From Rossellomorea vietnamensis (lineage in GTDB: Bacteria; Bacillota; Bacilli; Bacillales; Bacillaceae_B), in the NCBI RefSeq assembly GCF_001305855.1, contig NZ_LIXZ01000003.1:186001-250000 (forward strand): a stretch of 64,000 bases of DNA, in the 5' to 3' direction. Below are positions 51,554 to 59,522 of this stretch, one piece after another. The first letter of the stretch is position 1; every line of letters starts with the position of its first letter. The notes beneath the pieces are model-generated. The model was not told where the DNA came from, ran no database searches, and was given only the letters and a program-made list of their open reading frames with translations. Position numbers and translations under genes: made by a program.

Positions 51554-52627
51554 ATGGGTTTTCTGAAAAAATTCCAATTTGTCGGGGGAAGGATTGCTAA
51601 AACGGGACTGGCCGTTTTCCTTACTGCTCTCGTATGTGAACTGTTGAACTGGCCGGCGACCTTTGCCGTCATAACCGCCATCGTCACCATTGAACCGACG
51701 GCTGCCAATTCAATCAAAAAAGCGTACGTCCGCTTTCCGGCATCGGCTATCGGTGCATTATTTGCCGTGATCATCACTCATACGTTAGGGGACCATGCCA
51801 TTACCTATGCCCTTGTCGCGCTCCTGACGATCATCACCTGCCATAAGCTTCACCTGGGTGCTGGTATTCTGGTCGCTACATTAACCGGAATCGCCATGAT
51901 ACCCACGATCCATGATCACTACGTGGCGACGTTTTTCATCCGTCTTGGAACTACTACCATCGGACTGATTGTATCGACTTTGGTCAATCTGTGGATCCTT
52001 CCACCTAAGTATAGCAATACGATTTCAACCAACATTCATAATCTTTATTTCAAAACAGGGAATCTACTGGAAAGAAGGGGCTCTGAAGTCCTTCAGAATC
52101 ATTCTCTGCACAGAGAGACGAAATTGATATTCAATGATATTTTAAGGGAAATTGAATCGACGGATACTCTTTGCGAATACCAGAAAGAAGAATGGAAGCT
52201 ACACCGTTCCAACCGTCAGGAAATGCGCTGTTTCCATTATGAGTATAAGAAGCTGAACATCTTGAGACAAATTCTTTTTCATATTGGAAACATCATCTAT
52301 CTGCCAGTTCACTATTCTTTCAGTGAAGAAGAAAAAGAGCGGATTATGGATGCAACATTAAGTTTAAAAGGAATCATGCACCAACCTTCATTTGAAATTC
52401 CAGACCATCATTTCATCCTTATGAAGAATTTATTGGAGGAATTCTGGGAGGATCAGGAGGGGCTTCATATGAAACCATTCCAATCCATGAAGCATCACTT
52501 CTCCTGCGAAACCATCATGCTTTATGAACTGTTATCCATTCATGATCTTATTGAAGAGCTGAGTGAAATTCACATCCTGGAAGAGCAGCATCGCAACGTA
52601 TTGGAAAAAGCACTGTACCCGGAATGA
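51554..52627 (+). CDS. Aromatic acid exporter family (ArAE/DUF939) membrane protein
   Basis: A 357-residue protein. Four to five membrane segments in the N-terminal 150 residues (TGLAVFLTALVCELLNWPATFAVITAIVTIEPT, seen as LNWPATFAVITAIVTIEPT; GAGILVATLTGIAMI), followed by a soluble helical C-terminal domain, which is the usual ArAE_1 plus ArAE_1_C layout. Relatives are annotated as aromatic acid exporters; substrates in Bacillus are not proved. Start follows AGAGGG. Confidence 0.85.
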   Translation: MGFLKKFQFVGGRIAKTGLAVFLTALVCELLNWPATFAVITAIVTIEPTAANSIKKAYVRFPASAIGALFAVIITHTLGDHAITYALVALLTIITCHKLHLGAGILVATLTGIAMIPTIHDHYVATFFIRLGTTTIGLIVSTLVNLWILPPKYSNTISTNIHNLYFKTGNLLERRGSEVLQNHSLHRETKLIFNDILREIESTDTLCEYQKEEWKLHRSNRQEMRCFHYEYKKLNILRQILFHIGNIIYLPVHYSFSEEEKERIMDATLSLKGIMHQPSFEIPDHHFILMKNLLEEFWEDQEGLHMKPFQSMKHHFSCETIMLYELLSIHDLIEELSEIHILEEQHRNVLEKALYPE

Positions 52628-52642
52628 GGGTGCACCGGGACC

Positions 52643-52678
52643 AAAAAGGGTATAGACGTCACTGTCTATACCCTTTTA
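52643..52678. terminator. Bidirectional terminator between the ArAE-like and YdbM-like genes
   Basis: AAAAAGGGTATAGACG and GTCTATACCCTTTT form a 12-bp stem with T-runs both ways between convergent genes. Confidence 0.88.
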
Positions 52679-52689
52679 CGATTTTATAC

Positions 52690-53850
52690 TTATTTCAATG
52701 CATTATTCGCTAACATCGCAACGACCATATCATCCATTGGTGGGTTATGAAGTCCTGCTCTCACATCACGGTAATACCGCTGCATGGGATTGTTACGGAA
52801 AAGGCTCCTCGCTCCCACGATCCTCATGGCTGTGTCAACGATATGAAAAGCACTGTTTGTAACAATGTGCTTGACAGAAGAGAGTTCTGCAGCCATGTCT
52901 GCCCGCTTCCCAGGCTCTCTTACCCACTTATCCGCCACGGAATAAAGAATCTGCCTGGCTTTAAACAACTCTAATTCAATCTCACCAATTTTCCGCTGGA
53001 CTTCAGGAACATCCTTGATCGGCCCGGGTAGGCTGTTCGGGGAATATTCTTTCGCAAACCGAATGGCATAATTACGTGCTGCAACCGCTACACCTATATA
53101 GCATGCAGGTATATGAAGCAGCCACGCTTTAGGAAGATCATTCTTCCCTTGGACGCTGTCCCGCTCCACGAGGGAAGAATCGGGTAACTGGACGTCTTTA
53201 AGAACGAGGTCATCACTCCCTGTCCCCTTCATGGAAATCGTATCCCACGTCTCCTCGATGCTCACACCTTCCAAGTCATGATTCACAAGGAAGAATCCTT
53301 TCTCTTCAGTATCACCGATTACAGCCGATACTAAGGAATAGTCCAGGACTCTCGCCATTGACGTGAAGGATTTTCTGCCCGTTACACTCCAGCCTTTTTC
53401 GGTTTTGATCGCCTTGGTCTGAGGCAGTCCCCCACGTGTCGGACTGCCAGTTGCCGGTTCTGTGGCCGCACGGTTCACGAGAGCTTTGTTTGCCACTATC
53501 TCCTCACACAGCTCCTTGAACATCTCTTCCTCCCAGGCACGGGTTTCTGTAAGCTCCATCAATCCCCCCAAATGCCAGCCAATGGACAATGCCGTTGCCC
53601 CGTCCCCTGTAGCGAGCCTCTCCTGGATCATCACAAGCTCATACAAATCGATCTCTTCTCCTCCATATTCTTTAGGAAGAGACAGTATCCCATATCCACT
53701 TTTTTTGAGGTCGTTAAAATTTTCATAAGGGAACACATCCTCCCGATCGTATGTCTCCCCTCGTTTAGAAAACGCAACAGCAAGCTCCCCGGCTAAATCA
53801 ACCAATTTCCTATGGCGTTCATTCTGTATAAACGGTTCATATAAATCCAA
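52690..53850 (-). CDS. Acyl-CoA dehydrogenase family protein, YdbM-like
   Basis: A 386-residue ACAD-fold flavoprotein. Recognisable parts: YGILSLPKEYGGEEIDLYELVMIQERLATGDGATALSIGWH (flavin/substrate side, seen as LSLPKEYGGEEIDLYE), NRAATEPATGSPTRGG, WSVTGRKSFTSMA, and VDTAMRIVGARSLFRNNPMQRYYRDVRAG at the C-terminus. It resembles YdbM of B. subtilis and DszC-like members that work as oxygenases or uncommon dehydrogenases. Start is TTG after GGAGGTG. Its own promoter region has no clear elements. Confidence 0.85.
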   Translation of the reverse strand: MDLYEPFIQNERHRKLVDLAGELAVAFSKRGETYDREDVFPYENFNDLKKSGYGILSLPKEYGGEEIDLYELVMIQERLATGDGATALSIGWHLGGLMELTETRAWEEEMFKELCEEIVANKALVNRAATEPATGSPTRGGLPQTKAIKTEKGWSVTGRKSFTSMARVLDYSLVSAVIGDTEEKGFFLVNHDLEGVSIEETWDTISMKGTGSDDLVLKDVQLPDSSLVERDSVQGKNDLPKAWLLHIPACYIGVAVAARNYAIRFAKEYSPNSLPGPIKDVPEVQRKIGEIELELFKARQILYSVADKWVREPGKRADMAAELSSVKHIVTNSAFHIVDTAMRIVGARSLFRNNPMQRYYRDVRAGLHNPPMDDMVVAMLANNALK

Positions 53851-54017
53851 TGAAACAGCACCTCCGAATAATAAAATGATGTTTCTCTTCTTCGTTTATC
53901 ATAATCAATTTCGCTTCCTGACTCAAAGATAAAGCTTACTAATCTTATCGGGATACATTATCCCTCAAAAATATATCGGGGAAAGGCTTTATTCTAAAAT
54001 GAAAGCTCCACTTCAGT

Positions 54018-54059
54018 AAAAAGAAACCTGCTGCCACAATGGCAACAGGTTTCTTTTTA
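54018..54059 (-). terminator. Terminator after the AGCS symporter
   Basis: AAAAAGAAACCTG...CC and GG...CAGGTTTCTTTTT form a stem, with T-run on the minus strand. Confidence 0.85.
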
Positions 54060-54063
54060 TAGA

Positions 54064-55521
54064 TTAGGATGCATTTTCTTTATCTTCGACTTTATATTCC
54101 TGCTCCCAGAACTCTGCATTTTTGATACCGAGTTTTTTCGAGTTAAAGACCGGATCAAGTCCCTGCTTCTTCTGCTCCTCGTAATCTTTAAGTGCTCTGA
54201 GGGCCGGTTTGGCAAGGATAAGGATCGCAATCAAGTTCAGCCAGACCATAAGTCCAAGTCCGATATCACCCAACGCCCACGCAAGAGCCGCTTCTCTTAC
54301 CGCACCATAGAAAGTGGCACCAAGAAGGATTACCTTCAGGATCACCATGGCGGCCTTTGAGTTCTTGCCTCTCAAAAGGTAAGCCACATTCGTTTCAGCC
54401 ATATAATAGTATGCCATGATCGTCGTAAAGGCAAAGAAGAATAAGGCTATCGCGACGAATGATGCACCGAATCCCGGAAGCACTGATTCAATGGCTGCCT
54501 GTGTATAACCAGGTCCTGCTTCAATACCATCCAGATTGTTCGCAAGCATCGTCCCGTTAGGACCTTCCGTATTGAAGGAGCCTGTAAACAGGATCATGAA
54601 TGCCGTTGCCGTACAAACAAGAAGGGTATCGATATACACCGAGAATGCTTGAACCAATCCTTGTTTGGCCGGATGTGAAACCTCTGCCGCCGCAGCCGCA
54701 TGGGGTCCTGTACCTTGACCTGCTTCGTTTGAATAGATTCCGCGTTTCACTCCCCATGATACAGCCATACCGATGATTCCGCCGAATACTGAATCGGCAC
54801 CGAATGCACTTTTGAAAATAAGGGCAAAAACAGCAGGGATCTCAGCAATATTCATCCCGACGATTATAAGGGAAAGTAGAATATACGCAACGGCCATGAA
54901 TGGCACAACGTACGAAGCCACTCCTGCAATCCGTTTGACTCCACCAAAGATGATGACCCCGATTAACACGACTAGACCGATTCCCGTGACCGTCGTGTTA
55001 AGACCAAATGCGTTTTCCAATCCTAATGCAATGGAGTTTGACTGGATACCCGGCATTAGGATACTCATAGCAAGTAATGTTGCAAATGAGAATAGTACGG
55101 CATACCACTTCCAACCAATACCCTTCTCGATATAGTAGGCCGGTCCCCCGCGGTACTCCCCGTCCTGTTTCACTTTGTAAATCTGGGCTAATGTCGATTC
55201 AATGAAGGCACTGCTTGCACCGATGAATGCAATCGTCCACATCCAGAAAACGGCTCCCGGACCACCAAAAGCGATGGCAGTTGCCGTACCAGCGATGTTC
55301 CCCGTTCCTACACGTCCGGATAATGAAAGAGCCAAAGCCTGGAATGATGACACCCCTGCACTTGAGCTTCCACCCTTAAACATTTGAACCACCATATCTT
55401 TAATCAACCGGACCTGCAAAAACTTCGTTAAAATAGAAAAAAGTAAGCCTACGCCCAAACAAAAATAAATCATGACCGGGGACCAAAGGATCCCTACGAG
55501 CTTGCCAACGAATTCTTCCAC
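54064..55521 (-). CDS. Alanine/glycine:cation symporter (AGCS) family protein
   Basis: A 485-residue symporter of about 10-11 membrane segments. Signature: LSGRVGTGNIAGTATAIAFGGPGAVFWMW (seen as SGRVGTGNIAGTATAIAFGG), then IESTLAQIYKVK and RGIYSNEAGQGTGPHAAAAAE. It takes up alanine, glycine or glutamine with Na+ or H+. B. subtilis paralogues (AlsT, YrbD and others) have the same length. Start GTG after AAAAGGGGG. It is a single gene. Confidence 0.93.
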   Translation of the reverse strand: MEEFVGKLVGILWSPVMIYFCLGVGLLFSILTKFLQVRLIKDMVVQMFKGGSSSAGVSSFQALALSLSGRVGTGNIAGTATAIAFGGPGAVFWMWTIAFIGASSAFIESTLAQIYKVKQDGEYRGGPAYYIEKGIGWKWYAVLFSFATLLAMSILMPGIQSNSIALGLENAFGLNTTVTGIGLVVLIGVIIFGGVKRIAGVASYVVPFMAVAYILLSLIIVGMNIAEIPAVFALIFKSAFGADSVFGGIIGMAVSWGVKRGIYSNEAGQGTGPHAAAAAEVSHPAKQGLVQAFSVYIDTLLVCTATAFMILFTGSFNTEGPNGTMLANNLDGIEAGPGYTQAAIESVLPGFGASFVAIALFFFAFTTIMAYYYMAETNVAYLLRGKNSKAAMVILKVILLGATFYGAVREAALAWALGDIGLGLMVWLNLIAILILAKPALRALKDYEEQKKQGLDPVFNSKKLGIKNAEFWEQEYKVEDKENAS

Positions 55522-55701
55522 GGCATTTCCCCCTTTTATTTTTATAAAAATTTTCTAACTATTAAGAATTATATTTTATTTGACACAATATAGACAATCT
55601 TTTTTTGTGATGGATTTTCCACAAACGTAGAAAAACCCTTATATGACAATACCTCATACTCGCAAAAAAAATTTTGGGCACTCTATAAAAGAGGTGATAA
55701 A

Positions 55702-55950
55702 ATGTCGAAAAGAAAACTTCTGGTACCTGAGTCACGTGCCGCAATGGATCAGCTGAAAGCAAAAGTGACCGGCACCCGGGATCCAAAAGAAGCTAAATAT
55801 GAAATAGCCAAGGAACAGGGGATCCCTCTTCAAAGAGGATATAATGGGAAATTAACGTCCGAACAAGCCGGGAAGGTCGGAGGATCGATCGGCGGTAATA
55901 TGGTGAAGGAACTTGTAAGAATGGCTCAGGAGAATTTGTCGAAAAAATGA
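55702..55950 (+). CDS. Alpha/beta-type small acid-soluble spore protein
   Basis: An 82-residue DNA-binding spore protein. Family signals are AKYEIAKEQGIPL (cleavage site for the GPR germination protease between E and I) and AGKVGGSIGGNMVKELVRMAQENL at the C-terminus, which matches the second helix of SASP. The N-terminal 25 residues (LLVPESRAAMDQLKAKVTGT) are also SASP-like. It starts after AGAGGTG. A spore-stage (SigG) promoter is expected but I cannot define one. Confidence 0.9.
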   Translation: MSKRKLLVPESRAAMDQLKAKVTGTRDPKEAKYEIAKEQGIPLQRGYNGKLTSEQAGKVGGSIGGNMVKELVRMAQENLSKK

Positions 55951-55956
55951 TCATTC

Positions 55957-55988
55957 AAAAAGCTGACATCAGATGAATGTCAGCTTTT
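55957..55988 (+). terminator. Terminator after the SASP gene
   Basis: AAGCTGACATC and GATG..GTCAGCTT form a stem, followed by TTCTTCTT. It overlaps the 3-prime end of the convergent glycosylase gene, and may serve both strands. Confidence 0.7.
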
Positions 55989-56633
55989 CTTCTTATGCAG
56001 TATTTCTTTCAAATGGTCAAGATCCTGATAGATGTCTTTTTCCAACGATCGATTATAGAAAATCGAAGCTGGATGAAAGGTGGGGAAAATGGAATACGTA
56101 TCCTCGCTCCATGTCCATTCATTTGAATCAAGTTCTTTCAACCGCCTGACCTTGGACCGGATAAGTTGACCATGTACGTCCGAAATCGTATATTTTCTCC
56201 CCAACAATCTTTGCAGTCCTATATTGCCCAATGTCACAAGCTGTTTCGGCTTTACATGTTGGAGCTCATAATCCAAGATCAGGGCATGTGCAAACTGTTC
56301 TTTAAGTGTCGGTGCCCTGTTATACTTCCTTTCAATCATTTCATTCTCCCGGTTTTTCTTATGTACGATTTTGTAAGGCCTGCTCCTGACCGTGGAGGTG
56401 AAGTAAATATCCTCCCTTTCTACACCCAGGTATTGAAAGAACTCATCGAGCACCTTTCCCGCTCTTCCGCTGAAGGGCATCCCATTATGGATTTCGGTTT
56501 CCCCGGGTGCCTCCCCTACAATCATGATGGTAGGGTTCATCGGCCCCCTTCCATATACAAAGCCTTCACAGTTATAACCTTCCATCCGCTCTTTACACAA
56601 ATTCACCAGCGTTTCCGGTATCACGCGCATCAT
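55980..56633 (-). CDS. Uracil-DNA glycosylase superfamily protein
   Basis: A 217-residue protein with the UDG motif A GEAPGETEIHNGMPFSGRAGKVLDEF, a middle LVTLGNIGLQRLLG (motif), and FPTFHPASIFYN (motif B, His). Family 4 enzymes use four Cys to hold an Fe-S cluster; here only Cys13 and Cys22 are in the N-terminal half, so the cluster appears absent. It may be a family-4/5-derived glycosylase or a related non-catalytic protein. It starts at tandem ATGs (MMRVIPE). Confidence 0.78.
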   Translation of the reverse strand: MMRVIPETLVNLCKERMEGYNCEGFVYGRGPMNPTIMIVGEAPGETEIHNGMPFSGRAGKVLDEFFQYLGVEREDIYFTSTVRSRPYKIVHKKNRENEMIERKYNRAPTLKEQFAHALILDYELQHVKPKQLVTLGNIGLQRLLGRKYTISDVHGQLIRSKVRRLKELDSNEWTWSEDTYSIFPTFHPASIFYNRSLEKDIYQDLDHLKEILHKKKS

Positions 56634-56692
56634 CCTTAACTTCTTATTATTTTTCGTTATTCCCGTTGTGGATATGCTCTACACATTCATAT

Positions 56693-56719
56693 GTTTATTT
56701 CCCCCTCAGAAAAGGAATA
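56693..56719 (+). promoter_or_regulatory. Possible SigB promoter before the YdaG-like gene
   Basis: GTTTAT (56693-56698), 15-nt spacer, GGAATA (56714-56719), resembling SigB (GTTTAA-N12 to 15-GGGWAW). YdaG is SigB-controlled in B. subtilis, so context supports it. Confidence 0.45.
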
Positions 56720-56755
56720 GTATGGTTAAAAGAAAGATTAAAGGAGATGGATTGA

Positions 56756-57178
56756 TTGTCACAAGCTGAACTGAAACAACAAATCTTAAAGGTTCTTGAC
56801 GAAAGCAACGTTGGGACGCTCGCAACGGTGAAGAAGAATAAGCCTCATTCCCGCTATATGACGTTTTCACATGATGAACTGACTTTATATACGCCAACGA
56901 GCAGAGAAACGCATAAAACCGATGAAATCGAAGATAACCCCAATGTCCACATCCTCCTTGGCTATGAAGGGGAAGGATACGGTGACACCTTCGTTGAAAT
57001 CGAAGGACGTGCTTCCGTTGAAGATTCTGCCCACTATAAAGAAAAACTATGGAATGACCATATGAAGAGATGGTTTGAAGGGCCGGACGATCCAAATTAC
57101 ATCGTCTTGAAAATCCAACCTACTGCCATCCGACTCATGAATGATGAAGAAGATTCGCCGCAGTCGCTTGAATTGTAA
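56756..57178 (+). CDS. Pyridoxamine 5-phosphate oxidase-like general stress protein, YdaG-like
   Basis: A 140-residue split-barrel flavin-binding protein: SNVGTLATVKKNKPHSRYMTFSHD, TPTSRETHKTDEIEDNPNVHILLGYEGEGYGDTFVEIEG (seen as RETHKTDEIEDNPNVHI), KRWFEGPDDPNYIVLKIQP. Length and segments match the general stress protein 26 family and YdaG as I recall them. Start is TTG at 56756 (MSQAELKQQ) after AAAGGAG; no ATG lies in a suitable place. Confidence 0.85.
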   Translation: MSQAELKQQILKVLDESNVGTLATVKKNKPHSRYMTFSHDELTLYTPTSRETHKTDEIEDNPNVHILLGYEGEGYGDTFVEIEGRASVEDSAHYKEKLWNDHMKRWFEGPDDPNYIVLKIQPTAIRLMNDEEDSPQSLEL

Positions 57179-57191
57179 TTAAAATGATTCC

Positions 57192-57220
57192 TTGACATGT
57201 TATAAGAAAGATGATATATT
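57192..57220 (+). promoter_or_regulatory. Strong SigA promoter of a probable non-coding RNA
   Basis: TTGACA (57192-57197), exactly 17 nt, TATATT (57215-57220). It starts 14 nt after the YdaG-like stop codon. No gene follows on this strand before the terminator at 57534. Confidence 0.75.
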
Positions 57221-57226
57221 TAGTTA

Positions 57227-57570
57227 TTGTAATCTTGTAACATACATTGAAACGATAGAGAAGATAATTCGTAATTCTATTCTGTTTTGATTTAACAACT
57301 TATTCACACTGGATCGGCTTCGGAGCCGTTAGGATGTAAGAGAGGTAGGGCTTACGTCGTTTAGGTATATCAAACGACTCAAGGAATTGCCCGCGGCTGT
57401 TTATTATCTGCAAACAACGTTCAAGATATAAATATATTACTTGTGATGTTGCAAGTTACAGAATTGCCTTTATCCGATTAAAGGCAGTATCAAAGGGATC
57501 GCTAACGGGATGATTAGCCCCTTTTAACAGGAAAACACCTCAAAAGTCAGCACTTTTGAGGTGTTTTTTT
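57227..57570 (+). ncRNA. Probable structured non-coding RNA, about 340 nt
   Basis: A stretch with its own promoter and a rho-independent terminator but no supported reading frame. Local stems: GGCTTCGGAGCC (57315-57326), GTAAG...CTTAC (57336-57355), GTCGTTT...AAACGAC (57356-57378), TGCCTTTA...TAAAGGCA (57465-57486), and a GC-rich AAGGG...CCCTT (57493-57523). It does not fit the pieces I know of tmRNA, RNase P RNA, SRP RNA or 6S RNA. I do not recognise the family. The terminator is stem AACACCTCAAAAGT/ACTTTTGAGGTGTT plus TTTTTTT. Confidence 0.55.
57534..57570 (+). terminator. Terminator of the probable ncRNA
   Basis: AACACCTCAAAAGT (57534-57547) and ACTTTTGAGGTGTT form a 13- to 14-bp stem followed by TTTTTTT. 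Confidence 0.9.
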
Positions 57571-57645
57571 ATGCTCTGGAGGATTTGCCACGTTCCATTC
57601 AGTATTTCTCACGACCATCCTCCATATTATTTTTAAAAACACTAC

Positions 57646-57718
57646 TTTTATTTTCAAATCTCGTATTTTATTTTCAATTTCACTCGTTTTATTTTCAATT
57701 CCCAGGATTTATTATCAA
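57646..57718. repeat. Four tandem TTTTATTTTCAA repeats (20-21 bp period)
   Basis: Copies begin at 57646, 57666, 57687 and about 57707 (the last is TTTATTATCAA). Read on the minus strand they are TTGAAAATAAAA units right after the stop of the ABC exporter gene at 57741. Spacers differ in sequence but keep 20-21 bp. Confidence 0.75.
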
Positions 57719-57740
57719 AACTGAAAACCACTCTGCCCCC

Positions 57741-59522
57741 TCAACCGCTCTCCTTCAACTGGCTATGATACAGCCCATGATAAAATCCCTTCACCTCGAG
57801 AAGCTCATCATGAGTGCCCTGTTCAATGATCTTTCCTCCATCAAGGACCAGGATTTGATCAGCCTGACGGATGGTATTGAGACGGTGAGCGACCACTACG
57901 CTCGTCCTGCCCTTCATCAACCGTTTCAGCGCATCCTGGATCTTCAGCTCCGTAATCGTGTCGATACTGCTCGTGGCCTCATCTAGAATCAGGATGGACG
58001 GATTGGAAAGGATGGCCCTCGCAATCGACAATAGCTGCTTCTGACCCTGACTGATTCCACTTCCATCCGCCCTCAACATCGTATCGTAGCCCTCTGGCAT
58101 CTTTTCGATGAAGGTATGGGCATTGGCGAGCTTAGCGGCATCCTTTACCTCTTCATCCCTCGCATTGAGCCGGCCGTAACGGATATTGTCGGCAATCGTC
58201 CCCTGGAACAGGAAGCTGTCCTGGAGAACGAAGCCCATCTGCTGACGTAAGCTTTTTCGTTTAACCGTCTGAATGTCGAGGCCGTCTATCTCTATTCTTC
58301 CTTCATTCAGCTCATAAAAGCGGGACAGGAGATTGGTGATCGTTGTCTTACCTGCCCCTGTCGGTCCGACCAGGGCAACGGTTTCACCAGGGCGTATGCT
58401 AAAGGATACATCCTTTAATGTCGGTTCCCCTTTTTCATAAGAAAATGAAACATGTTGAAACTCGACCTTTCCTTCAACGGATTCGATTTCTACGGCATCT
58501 CCTTCGTCCTTCGCTTCTTCCTCTTCATCTAAAATTTGAAATACACGCTCAGCACCTGCAATCGCTGAAAGGAGCGTATTATACTGATTCGCAAGCTCAT
58601 TCAATGGCCGTGTGAACTGCCTTGCATACTCTGCAAATATGACAATGACACCGATCGTGATCATGCCGTTCAGGGCAAAGATCCCTCCTACTCCGGCAAT
58701 CACGGCAAAGCTAAGGTTGTTCAGTACGTTCATAAGTTTCGGAATGAAACCGGAATACGTATCTGCCCAGTAGGCAGCTGTCTTTAAACGCTGATTCTTT
58801 TCACCGAATTCCTTGATGGCTGTTTCTTCCCTGGAAAACGTTTTGATGATGCTGTGACCAGAGATCGTTTCTTCGATATAGCCGTTCAACTCACCGATAT
58901 TGTGTTGATATTGTTTAAATAAGCGGCCTGTCCGTTTTGTGATCCACTTCATGCCAAAGACCATGAGGGGAACAATGGTCAGGGTGATGAGAGTGAGGAG
59001 CGGGCTGAGCCAAAGCATGATCGAGACGGTCCCCACCAATGTAAGGACACTGGAGATGATCTGAATGAACGAACTATTCAAGGTGGCGCTCACATTATCA
59101 ATATCGTTGGTCACCCTGCTCATCAGCTCGCCATGCTTCCGTTTATCAAAGAAAGGGATGGAGAGCTGATGCAATTGATGGAAGAGGTCCTTCCGCAACC
59201 TGTATACCGTATCCTGAGCAACACCGATCATCCAATAATTTTGGAACCAAACGGACAGAGAATGGAGGATGTACACTGCAATCAAACCTGTGATCAGTCC
59301 CACCAGCCCCGATGTCTCCTTCGTGACGATATAGTCATCAATCGCCTTCCCTACAAGAAATGGTCCGAGAAGTGCCGCTGCCGAACTGATGAACACCATT
59401 ATAATGACCAGATACAAAATGACCTTCATTTTGGAAAGGTAGTTCCACAGGCGCCGGAGTGTCCCTTTTGCATCTTTCGCCTTGTCGTTCTCCCCCAGTT
59501 TCTTTCGTATATGCCTAGACAT
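57741..59522 (-). CDS. ABC exporter half-transporter, YfiC-like
   Basis: A 593-residue fused membrane-ATPase protein (six membrane segments, then NBD). NBD: Walker A GPTGAGKTTITN, signature ISQGQKQLLSIARAIL (noncanonical), Walker B SILILDEATSSID with catalytic Glu, and VVAHRLNTI. It pairs with the upstream gene product as a heterodimeric exporter; lengths match B. subtilis YfiB/YfiC and the 8-nt overlap supports coupling. Substrates are likely drugs or lipids. Confidence 0.88.
   Translation of the reverse strand: MSRHIRKKLGENDKAKDAKGTLRRLWNYLSKMKVILYLVIIMVFISSAAALLGPFLVGKAIDDYIVTKETSGLVGLITGLIAVYILHSLSVWFQNYWMIGVAQDTVYRLRKDLFHQLHQLSIPFFDKRKHGELMSRVTNDIDNVSATLNSSFIQIISSVLTLVGTVSIMLWLSPLLTLITLTIVPLMVFGMKWITKRTGRLFKQYQHNIGELNGYIEETISGHSIIKTFSREETAIKEFGEKNQRLKTAAYWADTYSGFIPKLMNVLNNLSFAVIAGVGGIFALNGMITIGVIVIFAEYARQFTRPLNELANQYNTLLSAIAGAERVFQILDEEEEAKDEGDAVEIESVEGKVEFQHVSFSYEKGEPTLKDVSFSIRPGETVALVGPTGAGKTTITNLLSRFYELNEGRIEIDGLDIQTVKRKSLRQQMGFVLQDSFLFQGTIADNIRYGRLNARDEEVKDAAKLANAHTFIEKMPEGYDTMLRADGSGISQGQKQLLSIARAILSNPSILILDEATSSIDTITELKIQDALKRLMKGRTSVVVAHRLNTIRQADQILVLDGGKIIEQGTHDELLEVKGFYHGLYHSQLKESG

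Noticed and set aside
57561-57986. A plus-strand frame of 141 codons
   Set aside because: It starts in the terminator T-run and lies antisense to the ABC exporter and repeat array; no support for coding.
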